The position numbers and the translations under genes were made by a program. Under the pieces are notes generated by a model. The model was not told where the DNA came from. It worked only from the letters and a program-made list of their open reading frames with translations, and made no database searches. From the NCBI GenBank assembly GCA_963675365.2, contig CAXXVA010000003.1, forward strand, positions 1,178,001 through 1,242,000: DNA of 64,000 bases, given 5' to 3'. Below are positions 19,120 to 27,183 of this stretch, one piece after another (position 1 is the stretch's first letter; every line of letters starts with the position of its first letter). The stretch is from CAXXOK01 sp963675365 (lineage in GTDB: Bacteria; Bacillota; Clostridia; Christensenellales; Aristaeellaceae).

Positions 19120-19944
19120 ATGATTCAATGGTTCAGTCAATTCGGCGCTGTGCAGCAGGCGCTCATGGCGACCCTTTTCACCTGGGGCGTAACGGCGCTC
19201 GGCGCCGCGCTGGTGTTTTTTTTCAAAAGCATCAACAAAACCATTTTAAACGGCATGCTGGGCTTTGCTGCCGGCGTGATGATCGCGGCGAGCTTCTGGT
19301 CGCTGCTCGCGCCCGGAATTGAAATGGCTGAAGAGCTGGGGCAGATCGCGTTTATAACCGTCGCCATCGGGTTTCTGGCCGGCGGAGGATTCCTGTACCT
19401 GGTGGATAAACTGCTTCCGCACCTGCACATGGGTTTGGATACGGCCAAAGCGGAAGGCATTAAAACGTCCTGGCAACGAAGCGTGCTGCTGGTATCGGCC
19501 ATCACGCTGCATAACATTCCGGAAGGCCTGGCCGTGGGCGTAGCGTTCGGCGCGGTCGCCGCGGGACAGGGCACGACCGCAACCCTTGCGGGTGCGATCG
19601 CGCTTGCCATCGGTATCGGGCTGCAGAACTTCCCCGAAGGCGCGGCGGTATCCATCCCGCTGCGGCGCGAAGGATTTGGCAGAGGCAAGGCTTTCCTGTA
19701 CGGACAGGCCTCTGGCATCGTTGAGCCGATGGCCGGCGTGCTCGGCGCGTTTGCCGTGATCAGCATTCAGCCCATTCTGCCTTACGCCCTGGCCTTTGCC
19801 GCGGGCGCGATGATCTATGTTGTCGTGGAAGAACTGATCCCCGAAGCCCAGCGGGAAGAAGGGGGCTCTAAAACCGATATCGCCACTATTGGCGCGATGG
19901 TGGGCTTTGTGGTGATGATGGTGCTTGACGTCGCGCTTGGCTGA
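19120..19944 (+). CDS. ZIP family divalent metal transporter
   Basis: A 274-residue membrane protein with about eight hydrophobic segments. The diagnostic helix IV motif LHNIPEGLAVG and helix V motif QNFPEGAAVSIP form the binuclear metal site of ZIP carriers; a third metal-region E is in VVEELIPEA. It most likely imports Zn or a related divalent cation (ZupT/GufA branch). The ATG at 19120 follows GAGGTG. The intracellular loop is short and lacks a His-rich stretch. Confidence 0.9.
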   Translation: MIQWFSQFGAVQQALMATLFTWGVTALGAALVFFFKSINKTILNGMLGFAAGVMIAASFWSLLAPGIEMAEELGQIAFITVAIGFLAGGGFLYLVDKLLPHLHMGLDTAKAEGIKTSWQRSVLLVSAITLHNIPEGLAVGVAFGAVAAGQGTTATLAGAIALAIGIGLQNFPEGAAVSIPLRREGFGRGKAFLYGQASGIVEPMAGVLGAFAVISIQPILPYALAFAAGAMIYVVVEELIPEAQREEGGSKTDIATIGAMVGFVVMMVLDVALG

Positions 19945-19969
19945 ATCATCCGCCTGGAGAGAAAGTATA

Positions 19970-20024
19970 GAACAAAAATATACAAAATTCCCCGGCGAGT
20001 ACAGGAGCGGCGCACTCACCGGGG
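19970..20024 (-). terminator. Intrinsic terminator after the RsgI-like gene
   Basis: An 11-position stem with one mismatch (19990-20000 with 20014-20024; CCCCGG and GAGT arms) is followed on the minus strand by AATTTTGTATATTTTTG. It lies between the convergent ZIP and RsgI-like genes. Confidence 0.75.
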
Positions 20025-20070
20025 ACGGCCGTAGGTATATCCAATGCGGCTTTATGCGCCGCGGAAGGTG

Positions 20071-21336
20071 CTAATTCCCGCCCTTCCCTTTACCGCTCTT
20101 AGAGTTGCTCTGGGACTGGCTTTGCTGACTGTCCTGCTGCTGCGAGCCTTGCTGCTTCCCTTTCTGGTTATCCTGCTGGCTCTCGTCGTTTTGTTCCTTC
20201 TGTTTTTCCTGTTCCTGATTCTGCGTTTCGCCCTGGTTGTTATTCTCTTCCTTGTTTTGCTCGACGTTTCCGTTCATGCTCTGCTGCCCGGCGCTTTCGT
20301 CGCTCTTGCCCTGACCCTGCTCGCTTTTCCCGTTCCCAGACAGGTTTTTAAACGAGTCGATGAAATTCGTCAGCTCATTACGGGCGTTGAGTTCCTTGTT
20401 CAGATGCCAATTCACATAGGAATCGGATATCTCCCGGGGAATTTCCGCCGTATCGACGGCCCGCTGGAATTCCTCTCGCGCTGCGGCCACCGTGCTGTCC
20501 AGCGTTTTTTGTACCCCTTCGTAATCCGAAAGAATCTCCGACTTCAGCCGATCGATAACTGCAGCAAGTTCCGCTTCATCCTCGATACCTTTCACAGCGT
20601 CCTGCGCGGTAACGCGGTAGCGCTCTTTCAGCGATTTGATGGCGTCCTGGTACACTGATTCCGCCGCCGAGATGCTTGCCTTCATCTGCTCAAACGCCGC
20701 GTTGAGCACCGCCATCTGTTCCTCGGTCAGGAGATCCGCATACTCCAGCAGCGCTTCAAAATCGCCGAATTGATCGGCAAGTTCACCGATGGGCGTTTCG
20801 CCGTAGCGCGCGATGGCGTCCTCAAGCGTAATGCCTTCCTGTTCAGCAATGTATTCCATCAGCAGGTATTTGCCGGGCGTCAGTCCGGCCGCTTCCGCAG
20901 CGGCGGCGACTTCGCCGGATACCTGTCCGGTTAAAATCTCAAATTTGGCGTTTAAATCCAGCGCCACCTGCTCCGCGGTTTGCTGAAGCGCCTGGGTGTC
21001 CGCTTCGTCCGCGCCCGACGCGGTGATCAGCAGATACGGCGTATAGGTATCGGACGATAAAAACCCGCTTTCGATCAGCTGTCTCGTCATCGCCTGTACG
21101 GCTTCCTCCGCCGTAAGCCCTACGACGTCGCCGCCCGATATAAGCTCTCTTCCGTCGTCGTTATAGGCAGAAGCCCCCGTGACGATCCCGTTTTCGACCG
21201 TCAGCTCGATGCTCGGGTTCACGTCGATGGAGATGACGCCAGAAAACTGGACGGCGCTCGCCTGTAAAATCGGGGCAAAAAGAAGCGGTATCACCAATAA
21301 TAGGGATACCAAAGCTTTGCGTGTAAAGTTTTTCAT
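20071..21336 (-). CDS. Secreted RsgI-middle-domain protein with Gln/Asn/Lys-rich tail
   Basis: A 421-residue exported protein. It has a signal peptide (1-28, cleavage after QASA), then an RsgI-like extracytoplasmic domain starting VISIDVNPSIEL, with a conserved Asn40-Pro41 at the position where RsgI anti-sigma factors are reported to self-cleave, and a later GLTPGKYLLMEYIAEQ. Helical coiled segments follow (~200-325), then ~88 residues of Q/N/E/K/S-rich disorder. Unlike true RsgI there is no cytoplasmic sigma-binding domain or transmembrane helix, so it is not a standard anti-sigma factor. It may be a matrix or surface protein. A GEMM-I riboswitch occupies the leader. Confidence 0.75.
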   Translation of the reverse strand: MKNFTRKALVSLLLVIPLLFAPILQASAVQFSGVISIDVNPSIELTVENGIVTGASAYNDDGRELISGGDVVGLTAEEAVQAMTRQLIESGFLSSDTYTPYLLITASGADEADTQALQQTAEQVALDLNAKFEILTGQVSGEVAAAAEAAGLTPGKYLLMEYIAEQEGITLEDAIARYGETPIGELADQFGDFEALLEYADLLTEEQMAVLNAAFEQMKASISAAESVYQDAIKSLKERYRVTAQDAVKGIEDEAELAAVIDRLKSEILSDYEGVQKTLDSTVAAAREEFQRAVDTAEIPREISDSYVNWHLNKELNARNELTNFIDSFKNLSGNGKSEQGQGKSDESAGQQSMNGNVEQNKEENNNQGETQNQEQEKQKEQNDESQQDNQKGKQQGSQQQDSQQSQSQSNSKSGKGKGGN

Positions 21337-21349
21337 GGTTTGTCCTCCC

Positions 21350-21430
21350 TTTCGGTAGCTGGCTGCCATCGGATATCCCGAAGGCCCTTTAGCTTTGCGT
21401 CACAGCTTTTCAACTGCTTTGCTATTATCG
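21350..21430 (-). promoter_or_regulatory. c-di-GMP-I (GEMM-I) riboswitch
   Basis: The minus-strand leader carries the GEMM-I core: GCAAAG, then a 5-bp stem CAGTT/AGCTG capped by a GAAA tetraloop, then GACGCAAAGC, a P2 hairpin starting AAAGGGCC, and the 3' conserved GATGGCAGCC...GCTACCGAA. The GNRA tetraloop and GACGCAAAGC are the family hallmarks. The 3' end runs straight into the ribosome site GGGAGG (21343-21348), which suggests translational control; no terminator hairpin is seen. The base before CAAA is G, as in c-di-GMP rather than cAMP-GMP sensors, but that alignment is by eye. Confidence 0.85.
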
Positions 21431-21444
21431 TGGGTCGTGGCAAT

Positions 21445-21473
21445 ATATTACAACTTTATGACGAAAATTGCAA
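21445..21473 (-). promoter_or_regulatory. Promoter of the riboswitch-controlled gene
   Basis: On the minus strand TTGCAA (21468-21473) and TAATAT (21445-21450), 17 bp apart, would start the RNA a few bases before the riboswitch. The rest of the 21474-21650 gap up to the DUF4432 gene is AT-rich with nothing else recognised. Confidence 0.5.
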
Positions 21474-21650
21474 GCGTTTTATCGAAAATTTTGAAAACAT
21501 TGCCGCGAGCATGCGTATATGTTTATAAAGCCGCTCAATTTTAGGAAGCGATACCTGCGTGCAGTCTGTATTTATACGCACAGGAACTTAAAGAACGCAA
21601 ATCGCTTCGCCATCCGTATACACCATTTCGAATGCCGGCAGCCTGATCGC

Positions 21651-22706
21651 TCAGCGCACCTTCGCCGATGCCCGGCGATACCGGTCGATGACGGCCGGAT
21701 CTTCCGTAAATTCCAAAGAGACCGTATAGTCTCTGGATGTGCCCGGTTCCAGATAGGTCAGCATACCGTTTGAACGTGCAGCGCTTCGGTTGGCGACCCC
21801 GGATGTTGTCGGTTCCAGTCCCAGGGCGTAATCTCCCGCGCGCATGCATTTCCACTCGCATAATATCGGCAGCGCCTTTGCGTCAAAGTGAAGAATAGCG
21901 GCTAACTGCAGTTTTTCGTTATGAAGCATCACAAACGCGTTCTCGTCGGGCAATTGCCGGTGGAAAAAGACTTCTTCGGGCCGTTCGATTCCGGGCGCTT
22001 CCATCAGTTCGTAGTTATGCATCCCCCCGGCTGCGATCTCGTCCCTTGGCGTCACCTGCGCGGCTGAGCTGTATATCCTGGCTCCCTCATCCAGCATGGG
22101 ATAGCCGAAGTTGATGTGATACACAAGCATCACCGGTTCCCTTCGAAACCCCTGGTTCTCTACGACGTCATGGATGCTTACGATATCCTTCTCCGTTTCC
22201 AGCGTTATTTCGCGCCGCAAAACCATATTTTCATCGAACACACAGCTTTCCCGCACAAGTCCGTGAATGGCGATCAGGACGTCGTCATCTCTTTCCGTCA
22301 TCTCGGCATATACCTGCTCAGCGGGAAGGTTGCTGTAAGGCCCGTGCAGGCCAAGCATCCGGTCCTCGTCCTCCCCCGCCGCGCCTGCATATGTGATGCC
22401 GCAGGTTGTCATCATCCCCGCGTTAAACTGTTTGAGAAAACCGCGCGCTCCGTCCTCTTGGTACAGATAGGGGGAACGAATGCCGTCCCTTGAGGAAAAA
22501 GACATGTTCACCCCTTTATAGGAAAGGCTTGCAATATCCAGCCCGCGATCCGCAAGGATCGTCATCTGGAGATTTCTTCCGTTCTTGGCGTCAAACGCCC
22601 GCACGCCCCGGGCCGGACCGTCGTTAAAGGTATAATCCTTGAACCCGCATACCGTCTGCAGATCGCCGACGCGTTTACGCCATTCGTGTTCCTGGCTTTT
22701 TTTCAT
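21651..22706 (-). CDS. DUF4432 (aldose 1-epimerase superfamily) protein
   Basis: A 351-residue galactose-mutarotase-fold protein of the DUF4432 type. Recognisable features are MTILADRGLDIASLSYKG near residues 48-65, FNAGMMTTCG, LHGPYSNLPA, VYHINFGYPML and LGLEPTTSGV near the end. The family likely interconverts anomers of a sugar or sugar phosphate. ATG at 22706 follows GGAGGAG. It has its own promoter and lies after the terminator of the transporter operon, so it is a separate unit serving the same sugar locus. Confidence 0.8.
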   Translation of the reverse strand: MKKSQEHEWRKRVGDLQTVCGFKDYTFNDGPARGVRAFDAKNGRNLQMTILADRGLDIASLSYKGVNMSFSSRDGIRSPYLYQEDGARGFLKQFNAGMMTTCGITYAGAAGEDEDRMLGLHGPYSNLPAEQVYAEMTERDDDVLIAIHGLVRESCVFDENMVLRREITLETEKDIVSIHDVVENQGFRREPVMLVYHINFGYPMLDEGARIYSSAAQVTPRDEIAAGGMHNYELMEAPGIERPEEVFFHRQLPDENAFVMLHNEKLQLAAILHFDAKALPILCEWKCMRAGDYALGLEPTTSGVANRSAARSNGMLTYLEPGTSRDYTVSLEFTEDPAVIDRYRRASAKVR

Positions 22707-22750
22707 AGGGTCTCCTCCGAAATTCAGTTTCCCTTGTTCCCGTTCATCGA

Positions 22751-22779
22751 ATTATACAATGGCCGGCAGCTTCCGTCCA
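22751..22779 (-). promoter_or_regulatory. Promoter of the DUF4432 gene
   Basis: On the minus strand TGGACG (22774-22779) and consensus TATAAT (22751-22756) are 17 bp apart. Confidence 0.6.
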
Positions 22780-22823
22780 GAACAGCGCGCTGATTTTCGC
22801 GCCGGTTCATCGCCCAAGACGGA

Positions 22824-22874
22824 TAAAATCATAAAGAAAGCGCCGATGCACCGTCGGCACAGCGGCGCTTTCTT
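22824..22874 (-). terminator. Intrinsic terminator of the sugar ABC operon
   Basis: A perfect 12-bp stem (AAGAAAGCGCCG with CGGCGCTTTCTT, 22834-22845 and 22863-22874) with an inner TGC/GCA pair is followed on the minus strand by TATGATTTTATC. It sits 12 bp after the cupin gene stop. Confidence 0.8.
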
Positions 22875-22886
22875 CAATAGTTTTGG

Positions 22887-24092
22887 TTAGAGCACAGGGC
22901 GATCCGGATGTTCCGAGAAGTGCCGCAGAATCACCAAAGGTTCCGTGGTGGATACATTGGTGAATTTAACGCCTTCTTTCGCCGCAGATTCCGTGACGAA
23001 ATACTCGTCGCGTGTCAGCTGCCCGAAACGGATCATGTTAGGCGCGGAAAGTTCCTCCTCACCGATTTTCCCGTTGCCTTGGATGCATAACAGGCCATAC
23101 GGTACTTTATCTTTGATCACAACCGAGCGGCCGGGTTCCACAGTCAGGCGTTTTGCGCCCGCAACGGAGCAACGGTAGCAGATCCACTCGTCAAGATACC
23201 CTTCCTTGGACGCGTCTTCGTTGATGGCGATCGGCCGCATGAACCGGTTCTGGTAGAAGTAGGGATCAATATTCCCTTCCCAGTCCAGTACCTCCATCAA
23301 GTAATCATAATCGCCCGCTTTTTCCGGCGGACTGTTTTTCCAAAGCAGCTCTTCGGGCACGGTATGGTCAAAATAGAGCACGGATTGGTACATCGCATAT
23401 ACGTCCGACGCGAATTGGGGCTCGTAAGTACACATGCTGGCAGGCGCGTGCAAAATCCCCGGAGGCACATCCCAGCCCGTGTCAATCGCAACTTTATAGG
23501 CATGGCTGAGCTCCAACAGCTTATTGTCGCCTTTGGCAAAATTCATCAGCGCCTGTTTGACTTCATCCTTGCTGACGCCCGGATTGATCCCAAAAAACGT
23601 GAAGGGGAATTCCGCACCGTAGTTGTTATACTGTGCGGGGAAGAAATACATTTCCGGCTTCCCGCTCGCGTTTACCCTGGCGGCATATTCCTCGTTATGG
23701 TGCACGTGATGCGGGAGCGGTCCCTTGTTGTCAAAAAACTTTGAAAACATCGGCCAGCGACCGTATTTCTGATATAGTGTATCGCCGATGATTTCAGCGC
23801 CCAGCGCCTCCACCGCTTCAAGCAGCAGTACGCGCTGTTTTCCGTCGGAGGTCACAATATAGCTCAGGCCCTCATCTTCAGGCGTTTCAGGCCCGTTATC
23901 GGCAGGCGTGGTGGAAGAAAACCAGCGTTCGTCAATGCCTCCGCGCGAAAGGCCAAGCGCAAAATAATCATCAGGATGCAGCCGCAGTCTCCGTCCCGGA
24001 CGGCAAAAAGAACGCGGCACCCAGTTTGGCGCCAAACGTATAACGCCTTTTCCCTGTTCCAATGCCTGATTGATGATGTTACGTGTTGTCAT
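22887..24092 (-). CDS. Phosphomannose-isomerase-like cupin protein
   Basis: A 401-residue cupin protein. HHVHHNEEYA (~residues 125-134) followed by GKPEMYFFP matches the metal-binding strand of class I phosphomannose isomerases (H-x-H...E), and a C-terminal jelly roll (VEPGRSVVIKDKVPYGLL) is present. It is longer and more divergent than standard ManA, so the substrate may be another hexose, pentose or their phosphates. It lies 12 bp after the zinc dehydrogenase in the ABC operon, which suggests an isomerase step after sugar-alcohol oxidation. Confidence 0.65.
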   Translation of the reverse strand: MTTRNIINQALEQGKGVIRLAPNWVPRSFCRPGRRLRLHPDDYFALGLSRGGIDERWFSSTTPADNGPETPEDEGLSYIVTSDGKQRVLLLEAVEALGAEIIGDTLYQKYGRWPMFSKFFDNKGPLPHHVHHNEEYAARVNASGKPEMYFFPAQYNNYGAEFPFTFFGINPGVSKDEVKQALMNFAKGDNKLLELSHAYKVAIDTGWDVPPGILHAPASMCTYEPQFASDVYAMYQSVLYFDHTVPEELLWKNSPPEKAGDYDYLMEVLDWEGNIDPYFYQNRFMRPIAINEDASKEGYLDEWICYRCSVAGAKRLTVEPGRSVVIKDKVPYGLLCIQGNGKIGEEELSAPNMIRFGQLTRDEYFVTESAAKEGVKFTNVSTTEPLVILRHFSEHPDRPVL

Positions 24093-24104
24093 GTGTATTC
24101 CTCC

Positions 24105-25199
24105 TTAAGTATTTGCTTTGTCCATAATAATGACGGCTTTGATTTTGTCCGGTTTCGAACCGTCGTTCATCAGCCGTAGGCCTTCCTGCAACTGCGATAA
24201 GGAAAATCGGTTCGTGATTAGCTCAGACAGTTGAATGGTTCCGTTACGCATTGCTTTGAGCGCCGTATCCCATGTAAACGGCGCCAGCCAGCTGAAGTTG
24301 ATGGATTTGTCCATTTGCAAGGTTTTCAGCAGCGGAACCTCCAGTATCGTATCCTCGCCGGGCAGCCCGAAGAAGACAATATTGGAACCCGTTCCGCTTG
24401 CCTGCAACGCACCTTGCAGCGCCGGTTTCGCGTTCGTCGGTACAATCACGCGGTCCGCCATGTCGCCGCTTGTGATTTCAGCGATTTTCTCAATCAGGTC
24501 CGGGCAATAATACGGAGACTTGGAGTCCAGCGTATTGAACACATAATCCGCGCCGAGCTCCTTTGCCTTGTCCAGTCCGAAGTCCAAAATGCCTGCCATC
24601 GCAATTTTTCCGGCGCCGCGCGCGCGGATAAGCTGCAGCATCATCAACCCGATTGTCCCCGGGCCGAAGATCAGAACAAAGTCCCCAAGCCTTACGTCCA
24701 GTTTCTCAACGCCGTAATTGGCGCAGGCCAGCGGTTCGCATAACGCCGCCGCTTCATAGGAAACCGAATCGGGAATCTTATGCAGATGCGTATAATTGAC
24801 TACCGCATACTCTGTAAAGGCCCCGTCATAACTTACGCCGCTGACACGGGAATGCCTGCATAGGTTAACCTGTTTGCGATTGCATTGCGGACACGCATTA
24901 CAGTTTTGTACGGGATTGGCCAGCACCCGGTCGCCTTCCTGCAGCAATCCGAGCGACGCAGGAAGCGATCCCACCTCCACAACATCGCCGGAGAACTCAT
25001 GTCCGAGAATCAGCGGTCCCAAACCGTCCAGCGTTTCCAGCGGACTTCTGCCATAATAATAGGCAACGTCGCTACCGCATATTCCGCAGGCCCGCACGCG
25101 AACCAGAACCTGATGCGGCTGTATCTGCGGAATATCTACCGATTCCAAGCGCATGTCTTCCGGTTTGTAAAATACCTGCGCATTCATTTTCCCTGTCAT
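24105..25199 (-). CDS. Zinc-dependent MDR alcohol/polyol dehydrogenase
   Basis: A 364-residue medium-chain dehydrogenase. It has the catalytic zinc motif ACGICGSD and GHEFSG, the structural zinc loop CNACPQCNRKQVNLC (C-x2-C-x2-C-x7-C) and a Rossmann fold, IFGPGTIGLMMLQLIRARG. It resembles sorbitol and threonine dehydrogenases and would oxidise a polyol or sugar with NAD(P). The ATG at 25199 behind AAGGAGAGG is preferred to the ATG at 25187. It sits 16 bp after the second permease in the LacI-linked operon. Confidence 0.88.
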   Translation of the reverse strand: MTGKMNAQVFYKPEDMRLESVDIPQIQPHQVLVRVRACGICGSDVAYYYGRSPLETLDGLGPLILGHEFSGDVVEVGSLPASLGLLQEGDRVLANPVQNCNACPQCNRKQVNLCRHSRVSGVSYDGAFTEYAVVNYTHLHKIPDSVSYEAAALCEPLACANYGVEKLDVRLGDFVLIFGPGTIGLMMLQLIRARGAGKIAMAGILDFGLDKAKELGADYVFNTLDSKSPYYCPDLIEKIAEITSGDMADRVIVPTNAKPALQGALQASGTGSNIVFFGLPGEDTILEVPLLKTLQMDKSINFSWLAPFTWDTALKAMRNGTIQLSELITNRFSLSQLQEGLRLMNDGSKPDKIKAVIIMDKANT

Positions 25200-25215
25200 G
25201 CCGCGCCTCTCCTTC

Positions 25216-26187
25216 TCAGCTTTTTGTCTGTATGGCTGTCGGTTTTTTCTGTGCAAACAAAGCGTCTATCGATACGACGATGATCAGAATGGCGCCTTTG
25301 ATGAAGTTCTGCCAATCCGCCTGCACTTCCATCCGCTGCAGACCGTTGAACAGCACGCCAATCAGCAGCATACCCCACAGGGTTTTCACCGCGCTGCCGC
25401 GGCCGCCGGACAGCGAGGAACCGCCGATGACGACCCCAGCGACAACCGACATGGTCAGGTCTCCGCCGTAGAGCGAATTGCCCGACGAAAGGCGCATAGC
25501 CATTAAAATACCGGCGAGAGCCGTTGCAAATCCGAGAATGACAAACAGCATGATTTTATAAAAATCCACGTTGATTCCCGCCAATTTGGCAACCGTCATA
25601 TTTCCGCCGGTCGCATACACGTTGCGCCCGAATTTCGTATGCCGCAGTACAAACCATGTAATCGCCAGCGTGCCGAGAAAAAACCAGGCGATCGTCGGAA
25701 TGCCAAACAGTTCGCCGTTTCCGAATGCGTTCAGCGCCGTATTTGGATAGTTGATGGGCCTGCCGCTTGTGTACGTCAGCGCGAAACCCTTCAGCATCAG
25801 CATCATTGCCAGCGTTGCGACGAAAGCGTTGATCTTGAGCTTTGACACCATCAGGCCGTTGAATAATCCTACCACGATGCCGGCGCCGAAGCATATCAGG
25901 ATGGCAACCGGCGTACTGACCCGCTTTGCGATATCCGTGAACAGAATGGTAATCACACCAAGCAGCGAACTGACAGAGAGGTCAAATTCACCTCCGATAA
26001 TCGATATCGTCATGGCAAACGCAACAATGCCATAGATCGATATCTGTGTGAAAATATTTTTGATATTGGAAACTGTCATGAAGCCCGGCGTGGTCACGGT
26101 TAGCGATCCCACAACCAGAATCAGCGCCAGAATGATGATGTTATCCTTTGCAAGCCTTCGGAAATTAATTTTATTATTCATCTTCAT
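25216..26187 (-). CDS. Sugar ABC transporter permease (RbsC type) 2
   Basis: A 323-residue permease of the CUT2 class with about nine membrane segments. The EAA-like region is GVVIGGSSLSGGRGSAVKTLWGMLLIGVLFNGL, and GEFDLSVSSLLG is the typical early motif. It probably forms a heterodimer with the adjacent permease. The gene starts 3 bp after the upstream permease stop; the ATG at 26187 or 26181 could be used, both with AGAGG-type sites. Confidence 0.92.
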   Translation of the reverse strand: MKMNNKINFRRLAKDNIIILALILVVGSLTVTTPGFMTVSNIKNIFTQISIYGIVAFAMTISIIGGEFDLSVSSLLGVITILFTDIAKRVSTPVAILICFGAGIVVGLFNGLMVSKLKINAFVATLAMMLMLKGFALTYTSGRPINYPNTALNAFGNGELFGIPTIAWFFLGTLAITWFVLRHTKFGRNVYATGGNMTVAKLAGINVDFYKIMLFVILGFATALAGILMAMRLSSGNSLYGGDLTMSVVAGVVIGGSSLSGGRGSAVKTLWGMLLIGVLFNGLQRMEVQADWQNFIKGAILIIVVSIDALFAQKKPTAIQTKS

Positions 26188-26190
26188 CCT

Positions 26191-27174
26191 CTAGCCCCTC
26201 TGCAGCTTTCGTCTTTTGTTCATGACATCCAACGCGAAAGCAAGCGCAATGACCAGGCCCTTGACAATCATTTGCGGGTAGCTGGATAGTCCAAGCAAGT
26301 TCATTGCGTTTGACAGCACGCCTACAATCATCACGCCGACTAGCGTATTGATAAAGTTGCCGCTGCCGCCTTTCATACTAACGCCGCCAACCACGCAGGC
26401 CGCGATCGCATCCAACTCGTAATTTGTGCCGGCCGTCGGGTTTGCGCTCATCACGCGTGACGGAAGCAATACGCCCGCAACGCCCGTAATCAGCCCGCAC
26501 AACATAAATGCCATCATAAAATAGAACTTGACATTGATCCCGGAAAGCTTTGCCGCCAGCGGGTTGGAGCCCACAAACAGCAATTTCCGGCCAAACTGGG
26601 TCAGCGTCAGCAGAAACTGGCATATCACAATCAATGCAAAGAACACATACGCGGGATTGGTTCCCTTGCCGATTTGCGTAAACCAGCCGTCTGCCGTGAC
26701 CATCATAAACAGACCGCCCTGCACGATCAGCGCCAGTGCAGCCAGTACCGACTGCGCGCCGTAAGTGATGATGAAACTCTCACCCAGCCGCCCGTTAATG
26801 CCGGCCATGATTCCGCCTTTAATCAGACCGATGGCTCCGGCCGCCACAACGGCAGAGAAGATTGCAAGCGTTTCGTGCCCGCTGTTGGCAATCGCGACCA
26901 CGATGATGCCGATCAGCGACATCATCGCTCCGACCGACAGATCGATACAGCCGATCAGGAGCACAAAGGTCATGCCGCAGGCAAGGCTGCCGATGACGGA
27001 AATCTGATTGAGAATATTCCTGAAGTTGTTGATCGTTAAAAATCTGGGATGCAGAAACGTGACAACGATCGCTAATACCAGAGTAATGAACAGGATTGCA
27101 TTATTGCCGATAACATCAACAATGCGTTCCTTAAGAGAGCCTTTTCTTTTCATCGCAGAATCCAAATAACTCAT
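26191..27174 (-). CDS. Sugar ABC transporter permease (RbsC type) 1
   Basis: A 327-residue CUT2 permease: GCIDLSVGAMMSLIG near residue 75, and AACVVGGVSMKGGSGNFINTLVGVMIVGVLSN as the coupling region. Having two distinct RbsC-like subunits, instead of one homodimeric subunit as in RbsC, resembles some autoinducer-2, xylitol or erythritol-type importers. It follows the ATPase gene by 9 bp. Confidence 0.92.
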   Translation of the reverse strand: MSYLDSAMKRKGSLKERIVDVIGNNAILFITLVLAIVVTFLHPRFLTINNFRNILNQISVIGSLACGMTFVLLIGCIDLSVGAMMSLIGIIVVAIANSGHETLAIFSAVVAAGAIGLIKGGIMAGINGRLGESFIITYGAQSVLAALALIVQGGLFMMVTADGWFTQIGKGTNPAYVFFALIVICQFLLTLTQFGRKLLFVGSNPLAAKLSGINVKFYFMMAFMLCGLITGVAGVLLPSRVMSANPTAGTNYELDAIAACVVGGVSMKGGSGNFINTLVGVMIVGVLSNAMNLLGLSSYPQMIVKGLVIALAFALDVMNKRRKLQRG

Positions 27175-27183
27175 CTTCCTTTC

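Noticed and set aside
20071..21336. True anti-sigma factor RsgI
   Set aside because: There is no N-terminal sigma-binding domain, no transmembrane helix and no adjacent sigI gene; only the extracytoplasmic domain is shared.
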